A DNA stretch of 6,660 nucleotides from Lachnospiraceae bacterium (GTDB lineage Bacteria; Bacillota_A; Clostridia; Lachnospirales; Lachnospiraceae), in the NCBI GenBank assembly GCA_016291475.1, contig JAEEXJ010000131.1, positions 1 through 6,660 of the forward strand. The letters are read 5' to 3'. The notes below the pieces were generated by a model. It saw nothing but the letters and a program-made list of their open reading frames with translations. It did not search any database and was not told the DNA's origin. Below are positions 1 to 6,274 of this stretch, piece after piece. The translations under genes were made by a program, and so were the position numbers. How positions within the stretch are numbered: the first letter of the stretch is position 1; each line of letters starts with the position of its first letter.

Positions 1-1
1 C

Positions 2-427
2 TGGCTCAAAAAGCAGGGCAAGACTCTCTGGGACTTCATGATCGAAGTTTACGAAAAGTACGGATATTTCAAAGAGACTCAGTTTACCATTACCATGAAG
101 GGTGCTGAGGGAGCCGAGCAGATCGCTGCTTTGATGGATAAGCTCAGGAACGATCCTCCCAAGGCGTTCGGCGATTTTGAGGTTCTTAAATTCAGAGATT
201 ACAAGAAGGATGTTATCCTCGATATGAAGTCGGGAGAGAAGACCACCACCGGACTTCCTTCCTCAAATGTACTCTATTTCGAGCTTCCCGATGACAATTG
301 GTGCTGCGTAAGACCTTCCGGCACCGAGCCCAAGATCAAGTTCTACATGGGCGTAAAGGGCAAGAGCATTGAGGATGCGGAAGAACTGAGCAAGAAGCTC
401 ACGGAAGCGGTTAAAGCATTCGCATAA
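2..427 (+). CDS. Alpha-phosphoglucomutase/phosphomannomutase family protein, C-terminal part (5' end outside window)
   Basis: The reading frame is open from the first bases, so only the last 141 codons of a larger gene are visible. The fragment carries the family's phosphate-binding signature RPSGTEPK (about nt 311-334), followed by IKFY and the usual C-terminal helix. It is preceded by a FKETQFTITMKG segment and a GLPSSNVLYFEL strand, as in the fourth domain of alpha-D-phosphohexomutases. Enzymes of this family interconvert hexose 6-phosphate and hexose 1-phosphate in the cytosol, feeding nucleotide-sugar synthesis. The flavour is that of the long Firmicute phosphoglucomutases (B. subtilis PgcA type, about 575 residues) rather than GlmM, but the catalytic serine and metal loop lie outside the window, so substrate choice between glucose and mannose phosphates cannot be settled. 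A strong hairpin follows 7 nt after the stop, so the gene probably ends its transcript there. Its place beside glycosyltransferases, LCP and glmS fits a role in envelope sugar supply. Confidence 0.93.
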   Translation, partial: WLKKQGKTLWDFMIEVYEKYGYFKETQFTITMKGAEGAEQIAALMDKLRNDPPKAFGDFEVLKFRDYKKDVILDMKSGEKTTTGLPSSNVLYFELPDDNWCCVRPSGTEPKIKFYMGVKGKSIEDAEELSKKLTEAVKAFA

Positions 428-434
428 ACATGAT

Positions 435-466
435 GTGAGTCGGGAAGAGATTTCTTCCCGGCTCAC
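435..466 (+). terminator. 14-bp stem hairpin, probable terminator of the mutase gene
   Basis: Arms 435-448 (GTGAGTCGGGAAGA) and 453-466 pair over 14 bp with a single G-U wobble (440/461) and a GATT tetraloop. It begins 7 nt after the mutase stop codon. The tract after it (TATTACTAAATCTT) is AT-rich but not a true U-run, so termination may be incomplete or the hairpin may mainly stabilise the 3' end. A decayed copy of the same hairpin is found at 639-671. Confidence 0.65.
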
Positions 467-479
467 TATTACTAAATCT

Positions 480-623
480 TAAAGGTTTGACCATATATAT
501 TATTTTTCGCTCATGATCACTGTTTTTTCCATCCGGGAAAAATCTCGCCTCGGAAATACCGTTCATAAGAACAGCTAAACTCGTTCAAAATCGCAAAAAA
601 TAATATATATGCTCAAACCTTTA
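480..623. mobile_element. MITE-like element with 30-bp terminal inverted repeats and TA ends
   Basis: The segments 481-510 and 593-622 are inverted repeats matching at 28 of 30 positions; they begin AAAGGTTTGA and continue through CATATATATTATTTTT. The mismatches are at 491/612 and 508/595. The pairing extends one further base to 480/623, giving a TA dinucleotide at both outer ends (480-481 and 622-623), as expected of a TA target duplication. The core of about 82 bp has no reading frame of note; it holds a small internal hairpin (524-530 with 536-542). Size (about 140 bp), long AT-rich terminal repeats, lack of coding capacity and a TA border match non-autonomous elements moved by IS630/Tc1-mariner type transposases. 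The family assignment is inferred; TA is self-complementary, so the duplication could be part of the repeat. Alternatively it is a large AT-rich cruciform of other origin. Confidence 0.55.
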
Positions 624-638
624 TGGTTAAGCAAGAGT

Positions 639-671
639 GTGAGCCGGGAAGAAATCTCCACCCTGACTCAC
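639..671 (+). repeat. Decayed second copy of the mutase terminator hairpin
   Basis: This stretch aligns with 435-466 at about 26 of 33 positions; the first 14 bases differ only at T/C (440 versus 644). Its right arm has diverged, so the hairpin is imperfect: 639-648 pairs with 662-671 with one mismatch and one G-U pair. It lies on the far side of the MITE-like element and ends 16 nt before the first glycosyltransferase start. It may be a remnant of a local duplication. Its pairing is weaker than that of the upstream copy, so terminator function is doubtful. Confidence 0.6.
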
Positions 672-687
672 AAGAACAGATAACGGT

Positions 688-2097
688 ATGGATATCACGT
701 CGGTAGTTAAGAGAAGCCTTGGCTTCATGAAAAGGAACGGAATAAGGTCAGGTATCAACGAGATCTCCGAGAGCTTTTCCATCAGAAAGCTCAGGGGGTC
801 TGATTATGTATTGCCTTCGGAGCGTGATATCGAAGTTTTTAAAAAGCTGGCGGGTGACCTGAGTATCAGACCGAAGATCTCGGTAGTGGTTCCGGCATAC
901 AATACGGATCCTTTCGGATTCGAGGGGATGATGGATTCCGTCCTTACTCAAGGCTATGACAATCTGGAGCTTATCGTTGCGGATGCCTCGGATGATAAGG
1001 AGATCCTTAAGAAGATATGCGACTTAAAAGGGGATAACAGGATTAAATATCTGTCGTTACCAGAAAATAAGGGCATATCCGAAAACACCAATTCAGCTCT
1101 TAAAGAAGCCTCCGGAGACTATATCGCTCTTCTCGATCATGACGATCTTTTGACTCCGGATGCATTCCTCAGGATCGTTGAAAATATCATAAGTTATAAA
1201 AAGAGATGTGCAAAAGAACCTGATGTTATTTATTCCGATGAAGATAAAACGGGATGGGACGGAAAGACCTTTACAGAGCGTAATTCCAAGCCTGACTTTG
1301 ATCCTGAACTGTTATTGAACAATAATTACATATGTCATTTAACTGTAATGAAGGCTGATTTGTTAAAGAAACTTGCCTTCAGGCCGGAGCTTGACGGTGC
1401 ACAGGATTATGACCTGCTCTTAAGGGCGGTGAGAGAAGGGGCAGCCTTCAGTCATGTTCCCCAGATCCTGTATCATTGGCGAACAAGTCCCGGATCTGCT
1501 GCATCAAATACCGAAGCTAAACTTTATGCATATGAAGCCGGGGTAAAAGCCCTCACAGATCATGCCAAAGCACTTGGATATAAAGCGGATGTCTATAATC
1601 TCAGAAATGTGGGATATTATGAATTCCGTTACAACGGAGATATCTTTGAAAGCCGGAAAGACCTTGGAGCTGTGGGAGGACGAATTGTTTCGGAACCCCA
1701 CAGAGGTAAGATAACAGGCGGTATTATGGACGCTGACGGAAAGGTTCTATATGAAGGACTGCCCGTAGGCTATACCGGTTATTTCCACAGAGCCGTATGC
1801 CAGCAGTCGGCGCAGGCTCTTGATATCAGATGCATCAGACTTAATCCCGCGCTTTGGGATGAGTTTTATAAGATAACAGGTGTTAAATATTCCGAGCACA
1901 GAACCCCCGGAACAGTCTCACTGAGACCTCATGAAAACTCAAGACCTCCTCAGGAGGGTGAGAAGATATTCGATTTTCAAACTCTTCCCGAGGATGCAGA
2001 TATTAAAAAGATGAGTCTTGAACTTTCCGAAAGGATCAGAGAATTGGGATACGGATTGCTCTACTATCCGAGCTGGCAGGTAAGGGCACATGAATAA
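688..2097 (+). CDS. Family 2 glycosyltransferase with degenerate second GT domain
   Basis: A complete 469-residue protein. Residues 1-60 are a variable N-terminal extension. Residues about 62-270 form a GT-A fold GT2 catalytic domain: ISVVVPAYNT (64-73), ADASDD (98-103) in the nucleotide-binding position, LLDHDD (148-153) as the metal-binding acidic motif, YSDEDK (182-187), AQDYDLLLRA (238-247) and HWR (263-265). These are features of GT2 enzymes that build O-antigen or rhamnose-type surface polysaccharides from nucleotide sugars at the inner membrane face. Residues about 327-469 (GAVGGRIV, ITGGIMDADGKV, GYFHRAV, then GYGLLYYPSWQVRAHE at the end) resemble the second half of the second GT2 domain found in two-domain relatives; the first half of that domain, with its nucleotide and acidic motifs, is missing. 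There is no signal peptide or membrane segment. ATG 688 is the only plausible start after an in-frame stop at 664, but no clear Shine-Dalgarno precedes it. The stop overlaps the next gene's start (ATGAATAA), which suggests coupled translation. The sugar donor and acceptor cannot be told. Confidence 0.9.
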   Translation: MDITSVVKRSLGFMKRNGIRSGINEISESFSIRKLRGSDYVLPSERDIEVFKKLAGDLSIRPKISVVVPAYNTDPFGFEGMMDSVLTQGYDNLELIVADASDDKEILKKICDLKGDNRIKYLSLPENKGISENTNSALKEASGDYIALLDHDDLLTPDAFLRIVENIISYKKRCAKEPDVIYSDEDKTGWDGKTFTERNSKPDFDPELLLNNNYICHLTVMKADLLKKLAFRPELDGAQDYDLLLRAVREGAAFSHVPQILYHWRTSPGSAASNTEAKLYAYEAGVKALTDHAKALGYKADVYNLRNVGYYEFRYNGDIFESRKDLGAVGGRIVSEPHRGKITGGIMDADGKVLYEGLPVGYTGYFHRAVCQQSAQALDIRCIRLNPALWDEFYKITGVKYSEHRTPGTVSLRPHENSRPPQEGEKIFDFQTLPEDADIKKMSLELSERIRELGYGLLYYPSWQVRAHE

Positions 2098-3052
2098 AGT
2101 TACCATTGTTATTCCAAACTATAACGGAGAGAAGTACCTGAAGGGATGCCTTGATTCCATCGCCCCTTCTGTTCAGAATGCAGCAATAACGTATGATATT
2201 ATAGTCGTTGACGACTGTTCCACGGACTCGAGCAGGGAGATAGTAAAGTCCTATCCGGATGTGAAGCTGATCGAGCGTAATGAGAACGGAGGATTCAGCG
2301 CTTCCGTAAATACCGGTATCAAAGCAAGCGAAACTCCCTATGTTCTTCTCCTGAATAATGACACCATAGCAAAACCGGGATTCGTTCAGAATCTTTACAA
2401 TGCCATCAAGAAGGATAACAAGTGTTTCTCAGTTTCCGCATCCATGAGGACCTGGGACGACGGGAACATAATCGACAGTGCCGGAGACATTTATTGTGCT
2501 CTGGGATGGTCAAGAGCCAGGGGAAGAGGAAAGTCAGCGGCGGGATACGGAAAGAGCTGTAAAGTCTTCTCAACCTGCGCAGGTGCTGCAATCTACAGGA
2601 AAGAGATATTTGATAGCATGGGTTATTTTGACTCCGTACACTTCATGTATCTGGAGGATCTGGACGTATGCTGGAGAGCAATGCTGGCAGGATTCCATAA
2701 CACATATGATCCTACAGCCATAGTCAAACACTTCGGCAGTGCCTCCACAGGAAGCAAATATAACAGCCGTAAGGTAATTTATTCGGCTTCAAATAACATC
2801 TATGTTCTTTATAAGAACATGTCACTATTACAGTTGTTATTTAACTTTCCGTTTCTTCTTGCGGGCTTTACCATAAAGACTCTTTTCTTTATTAAGAAGG
2901 GACTTGGCAGGGATTATCTCAAGGGTCTGGCTCAGGGCTTCGGAAAGTGCTTCAAACAGGGCAGGGGCAAGCGCTATAAAGGCTTTATACGAATCATCCC
3001 CCGCCTATTCAAGATCGAACTGCTGCTTATCAAGAATATGTTTATATGGTGA
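2090..3052 (+). CDS. Family 2 glycosyltransferase, rhamnosyltransferase-like (WbbL/COG1216 type)
   Basis: A complete 320-residue protein. The GT2 domain shows VTIVIPNYNG (4-13), VVDDCSTD (39-46), NENGGFSASVNTGI (64-77), LLLNNDT (86-92) as the metal-binding motif, CAGAAIYRKEIFDSMGYFD (163-181) and YLEDLDVCWR (187-196), with a conserved His at 214 (KHFGSAS). This order is that of WbbL-like rhamnosyl- or related glycosyltransferases that extend lipid-linked polysaccharides in the cytoplasm. Residues about 245-268 (LLQLLFNFPFLLAGF and onward) are hydrophobic, followed by a Lys/Arg-rich tail, suggesting attachment to the inner membrane face. The start overlaps the preceding gene by 8 nt; an AGG at 2078-2080 could act as ribosome binding site, and translational coupling is likely. 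Its last two codons (Ile-Trp) and stop lie in the arm of the palindrome at 3044-3121, so the native C-terminus may have been altered. Substrate is not predictable. Confidence 0.92.
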   Translation: MNKVTIVIPNYNGEKYLKGCLDSIAPSVQNAAITYDIIVVDDCSTDSSREIVKSYPDVKLIERNENGGFSASVNTGIKASETPYVLLLNNDTIAKPGFVQNLYNAIKKDNKCFSVSASMRTWDDGNIIDSAGDIYCALGWSRARGRGKSAAGYGKSCKVFSTCAGAAIYRKEIFDSMGYFDSVHFMYLEDLDVCWRAMLAGFHNTYDPTAIVKHFGSASTGSKYNSRKVIYSASNNIYVLYKNMSLLQLLFNFPFLLAGFTIKTLFFIKKGLGRDYLKGLAQGFGKCFKQGRGKRYKGFIRIIPRLFKIELLLIKNMFIW

Positions 3053-3121
3053 CATTGGGGACGTACCCCTTTGTCAGGATGAGTCTCCTGACAAAGGGGT
3101 ACGTCCCCAATGTCACCATAT
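3044..3121. repeat. Perfect 36-bp inverted repeat with nested palindromes (REP-like element)
   Basis: Arms 3044-3079 and 3086-3121 are perfectly complementary over 36 bp, with a 6-nt TGAGTC loop. Each arm is itself a near-palindrome: TGACA-TT-GGGG-ACGTA-CCCC-TT-TGTCA in the left arm (3050-3076), its complement in the right arm (3089-3115). The DNA or RNA can thus fold as one long hairpin or two smaller ones. The GC-rich GGGGACGTACCCC core contrasts with the flanks. The form resembles REP/BIME-like palindromes mobilised by Y1 (HUH) REP-associated transposases, but no transposase is in the window and that assignment is inference. As RNA it would form a very stable structure just at the end of the second glycosyltransferase and may end transcription or protect the 3' end. 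Only a short T-run (TTT) follows. Confidence 0.85.
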
Positions 3122-3145
3122 TTAAGAAATATTAAGATTATAAGA

Positions 3146-3174
3146 TTGTCCTTCTCCCTCTTTCGCGGTACAAT
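3146..3174 (+). promoter_or_regulatory. Sigma-A-type promoter for the LCP gene
   Basis: TTGTCC (3146-3151) and TACAAT (3169-3174) are separated by 17 bp, close to the housekeeping consensus in both boxes and ideal in spacing. It lies between the large palindrome and the LCP gene. The predicted start of transcription (about 3181) falls only about 3 nt before the annotated ATG. Confidence 0.65.
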
Positions 3175-3183
3175 CGACATTAC

Positions 3184-4320
3184 ATGACTAAAGATACTAA
3201 AAATATCAGAAAGCCCGCCGGCATTTCTTCACAGGTCCGTACCAGAAGAAAGATGGCCGTCTTTGTCATAGAGATATTGATCATAATCGCTATGATCGGT
3301 GTTTTGTACTATGTTATGAAGCACACCGAGAATGACTATGACAACGGCCCCATATATGCCGATTCTCAAAATATCGATCCGGCCAGTATCGGAATCTCCG
3401 ATGCTGTAGTTAAAGCTTCCGAAGAAGGCGGTTCCATGGAGGGATATACCAATATCGCTCTTTTTGGTGTTGACGCCTTAAGCACCAAGGGCTCGGATCT
3501 TCTCAAGGGTTACAGAAGCGATACCATCATGATTGCCAGCATCAACAATGCCACGGGCGAAGTGAGTCTGGTATCCGTATACCGTGACACCTATCTTAAT
3601 CTCGGAAATGATTCCTATAATAAATGTAACGCAGCATACGCTAAGGGCGGTGCCACTCAGGCCGTCACGATGCTCAATGCCAATCTTGACCTTAACATTA
3701 CATATTGGGTCACCGTCAGCTATAAGGCTCTTGCCACCGTTGTGGATGATCTGGGCGGTATCATGATCAATGTGGAATCCGATGAGATAGACCACCTCAA
3801 TAACTACCAGATAGCCGTTGCCCAGGCAATCGGTGCAAGCGAAGAAGAAATAGTTCCCGTCAGAGAGACCGGCTACCAGCTCCTTAACGGAATGCAGGTA
3901 TCCGCCTACTGCAGGATCAGATATACGGCAGGTAATGATTTTGCCAGAACCAAGAGACAACAGGAAGTTATAAAAGCCATCATGGATGCCGCCAAAGAAA
4001 AAGATGCTGCGACTCTGACCAATGTTTTCACCGACGTAATGAACTACACATACACCAGTATCGATGAGAAGACCTTCCTTAATATGATCCTTAACATCAA
4101 GGATTATAAAATCGTAAGGGAGGGCGGCTTCCCCTCCATGGAGATGATGGGTGCCGCAAACCTTCCCGCAAAGGGGGACTGCGTGGTTCCCATAAGCCTT
4201 GAAGCAAACGTCGTTGAGCTTCACAGATTCCTCTTCGGAGACGAGCACTATCACGTAAGCAATAATGTCATAACATTTTCCGAAACCATCGCTCTGGATA
4301 CGGGCAGCTACCTGAGGTAG
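3184..4320 (+). CDS. LCP (LytR-CpsA-Psr) family glycopolymer transferase
   Basis: A complete 378-residue protein with a type II membrane layout: a basic cytoplasmic N-terminus (residues 1-23, rich in Lys/Arg), one transmembrane helix (about 24-45, VFVIEILIIIAMIGVLYYVM), then an extracellular domain. The LCP core shows ALFGVDA (92-98), RSDTIMIASI (111-120), SLVSVYRDTYLNL (128-140), GGIMINV (191-197), LNGMQVSAYCRIRY (234-247) and DFARTKRQQ (252-260). The acidic and Arg residues that hold the polyprenyl pyrophosphate and metal (D97, R111, D113, R134, D135, R244, R258) appear to be in place. LCP enzymes move teichoic acid, capsule or other glycopolymers from lipid carriers to peptidoglycan. This suits its place after two glycosyltransferases and before glmS. 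No Shine-Dalgarno precedes ATG 3184 and the promoter leaves almost no leader. Met24 (nt 3253) is an alternative start, but would remove the basic tail. It is an LCP member without a clear accessory domain. Confidence 0.94.
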   Translation: MTKDTKNIRKPAGISSQVRTRRKMAVFVIEILIIIAMIGVLYYVMKHTENDYDNGPIYADSQNIDPASIGISDAVVKASEEGGSMEGYTNIALFGVDALSTKGSDLLKGYRSDTIMIASINNATGEVSLVSVYRDTYLNLGNDSYNKCNAAYAKGGATQAVTMLNANLDLNITYWVTVSYKALATVVDDLGGIMINVESDEIDHLNNYQIAVAQAIGASEEEIVPVRETGYQLLNGMQVSAYCRIRYTAGNDFARTKRQQEVIKAIMDAAKEKDAATLTNVFTDVMNYTYTSIDEKTFLNMILNIKDYKIVREGGFPSMEMMGAANLPAKGDCVVPISLEANVVELHRFLFGDEHYHVSNNVITFSETIALDTGSYLR

Positions 4321-4351
4321 ACGAAAATTAGCCAAAATTTGACAAACAGAG

Positions 4352-4357
4352 TATAAT
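4352..4357 (+). promoter_or_regulatory. Candidate -10 element for glmS
   Basis: A perfect TATAAT lies 34 nt before the glmS ATG in the 71-nt gap after the LCP gene. At the usual distance upstream only weak -35 matches are found (TTAGCC at 4328-4333, 18-bp spacer). A consensus TTGACA at 4339-4344 is just 7 bp away, too close to pair with it. If used, transcription would begin near 4364, leaving a leader of about 28 nt. Confidence 0.4.
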
Positions 4358-4391
4358 AAGGCATCACTTGAGATGAAAGAGAGAAAGCATT

Positions 4392-6260
4392 ATGTGCGGA
4401 ATAGTAGGATATGTAGGTAAAAAGCAGGCTGCTCCCATTCTTTTGGACGGACTTGCAAAACTTGAATACAGAGGATATGACTCGGCGGGACTTGCCGTAA
4501 GAGACGGCGATTCTCTTGCAGAGGTTGTCAAAGAGAAAGGAAAACTCAAGGAGCTTTCCGATAAGGTTGACGGCGGAAGAGCACTTAAGGGTAACTGCGG
4601 TATCGGACATACCAGATGGGCTACCCACGGAGCACCCAGCCAGATCAACGCACATCCCCATGTCAGCGGTAACTGCTCCAGATCAGGATCCGGTACCGTT
4701 GAGAGTGATGTCGTAGGTGTTCATAACGGTATCATCGAAAACTATCAGGAACTTAGAGAAAAGCTCTTGAAGAAGGGCTATCAGTTCTATTCCGAAACCG
4801 ATACCGAAGTTGTTATCAAGCTTATCGATTACTACTATAAGAAGTATCAGATCGGTCCCGTAGATGCGATTGCCAAGACCATGGTCAGAGTAAGAGGTTC
4901 TTACGCACTCGAGGTCATGTTCAAGGATTATCCCGATGAGATCTGGGTTGCGAGAAAAGAAAGCCCCATGATCATCGGTATTGCTGACGGTGACTGCTAT
5001 ATCGCATCCGATGTACCTGCAATCCTTAAGTACACCAGACAGGTTTACTACATCGGAAATATGGAGATGGCCAAGCTCGCAGGTGGAAAGGCTACCTTCT
5101 ATAATCTCGACGGAGATGAGATTCAGAAAGAACTTACCGAGATCAAGTGGGATGCCGAGGCTGCCGAGAAGGGTGGATTCGAGCACTTCATGATTAAAGA
5201 GATCCATGAACAGCCTAAGGCTGTTGAGGATACCATTTCCAGCGTAGTTAAGAATGGAAAGATTGACCTTACTGAAGTAGGTCTTACCGAAGATGAGATT
5301 AAGAACACATCCCAGATCACCATCGTAGCCTGCGGATCTGCATGGCATGTTGGAATGGTCGGACAGTATGTTATGGAAGATCTTGCAAGGATCCCCGTAA
5401 GAGTAGAACTTGCAAGTGAGTTCAGATACAGAAAGCCCATCCTTGATAAGAACCAGCTTGTAATCGTAATAAGCCAGTCCGGTGAGACTGCAGATTCACT
5501 CGCGGCACTCAGGGAAGCTAAGTCAAACGGAATCAACACTCTCGGAATCGTAAACGTAATGGGATCATCCATCGCAAGAGAAGCAGACAATGTCTTCTAC
5601 ACCCTTGCAGGTCCCGAGATATCGGTTGCCACTACCAAGGCATACTCCGCACAACTCGTCGCAATGTACTGCCTTGCAATCGAGTTTGCTAAGGTCCGTG
5701 GAACTATCGATGACGAGAAATATAAGAACCTCATCGAGGAGATGCTGACCATACCCGATAAGATTGGAAACATTCTTCTCGACAAAGAAAGAATCCAGTG
5801 GTTTGCAGCCAAGTATGCTAATGCTCACGATATCTTCTTTATCGGAAGAGGAATCGATTACGCATTATCTCTTGAAGGAAGCCTTAAGCTCAAGGAGATC
5901 AGCTACATCCATTCCGAGGCATATGCCGCAGGTGAGCTGAAGCACGGAACCATCAGCCTTATTGAGGATAACATCCTTGTAGTGGGCGTTCTTACCCAGT
6001 CAGATCTCTACGAGAAGACCATCAGCAATATGGTAGAGTGTAAATCAAGAGGTGCTTATCTCTACGGACTCACCATGGTAGGTAATTACAAGACCGAGGA
6101 TACCTGCAACTTCGTTTCATATATTCCTAAGGTTGACGAGCACTTTGCCGCTTCCTTAGCGGTTATTCCTCTCCAGCTCCTTGGATATTACGTATCTGTT
6201 TCCAAGGGTCTTGACGTTGATAAGCCCAGAAACCTGGCAAAATCAGTTACAGTAGAGTAA
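4392..6260 (+). CDS. glmS: Glutamine-fructose-6-phosphate aminotransferase (isomerizing)
   Basis: A complete 622-residue GlmS, which makes glucosamine 6-phosphate from fructose 6-phosphate and glutamine, the first committed step to UDP-GlcNAc for peptidoglycan and envelope polysaccharides. The N-terminal Ntn glutaminase begins MCGIVGYVG, with Cys2 as the nucleophile exposed when Met is removed. It continues with YRGYDSAG (26-33), HTRWATHG (73-80) and HNGIIENY (111-118). The hinge carries FEHFMIKEIHEQP (263-275). The two SIS domains show CGSAWH (314-319), SQSGETADS (361-369), ATTKAYS (413-419), FIGRG (483-487), LEGSLKLKEISYIHSEAY (494-511) and ELKHG (515-519). The C-terminus DKPRNLAKSVTVE is the canonical sugar-site tail. 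It is slightly longer than the usual ~600-610 residues; about 12 extra residues sit between HPH and HNGIIENY (residues about 92-107). A purine-rich GAGAGAAAG upstream may serve as a weak ribosome binding site. No glmS ribozyme fits in the 71-nt upstream gap. Confidence 0.98.
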   Translation: MCGIVGYVGKKQAAPILLDGLAKLEYRGYDSAGLAVRDGDSLAEVVKEKGKLKELSDKVDGGRALKGNCGIGHTRWATHGAPSQINAHPHVSGNCSRSGSGTVESDVVGVHNGIIENYQELREKLLKKGYQFYSETDTEVVIKLIDYYYKKYQIGPVDAIAKTMVRVRGSYALEVMFKDYPDEIWVARKESPMIIGIADGDCYIASDVPAILKYTRQVYYIGNMEMAKLAGGKATFYNLDGDEIQKELTEIKWDAEAAEKGGFEHFMIKEIHEQPKAVEDTISSVVKNGKIDLTEVGLTEDEIKNTSQITIVACGSAWHVGMVGQYVMEDLARIPVRVELASEFRYRKPILDKNQLVIVISQSGETADSLAALREAKSNGINTLGIVNVMGSSIAREADNVFYTLAGPEISVATTKAYSAQLVAMYCLAIEFAKVRGTIDDEKYKNLIEEMLTIPDKIGNILLDKERIQWFAAKYANAHDIFFIGRGIDYALSLEGSLKLKEISYIHSEAYAAGELKHGTISLIEDNILVVGVLTQSDLYEKTISNMVECKSRGAYLYGLTMVGNYKTEDTCNFVSYIPKVDEHFAASLAVIPLQLLGYYVSVSKGLDVDKPRNLAKSVTVE

Positions 6261-6274
6261 CTTAAATTGAAAAT

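Noticed and set aside
487..515. TTGACC in the left terminal repeat of the MITE-like element as a -35 box for the glycosyltransferase pair
   Set aside because: No -10-like hexamer occurs 16-18 bp downstream; the TATATT-like bases are too close.
435..671. CRISPR-like array formed by the repeated hairpins
   Set aside because: There are only two diverged copies separated by more than 170 bp, so no regular repeat-spacer pattern exists.
2904..3125. Short open frames running through the 3044-3121 palindrome on both strands
   Set aside because: Their shared ends are simply the translation of the palindrome in each direction; no start signals or conserved features are present.
4308..4320. CTACC-TGA-GGTAG mini-hairpin at the LCP stop codon as a terminator
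   Set aside because: The stem is only 5 bp, lies within the coding end, and is not followed by a U-tract.
3478..4335. Long minus-strand open frame (285 codons) opposite the LCP gene
   Set aside because: It is a shadow of the LCP gene, whose strand has clear family motifs. The antisense translation has no recognisable domain and no upstream signals.
4683..5348. Minus-strand open frames opposite glmS (221 codons here, others at 5123-5590 and 5565-5828)
   Set aside because: They lie wholly within the strongly conserved glmS coding sequence and show no family features.
6261..6274. Cobalamin riboswitch before cbiG
   Set aside because: The gap is only 14 nt, far too short for such an element, and no B12-box-like sequence was seen in it.
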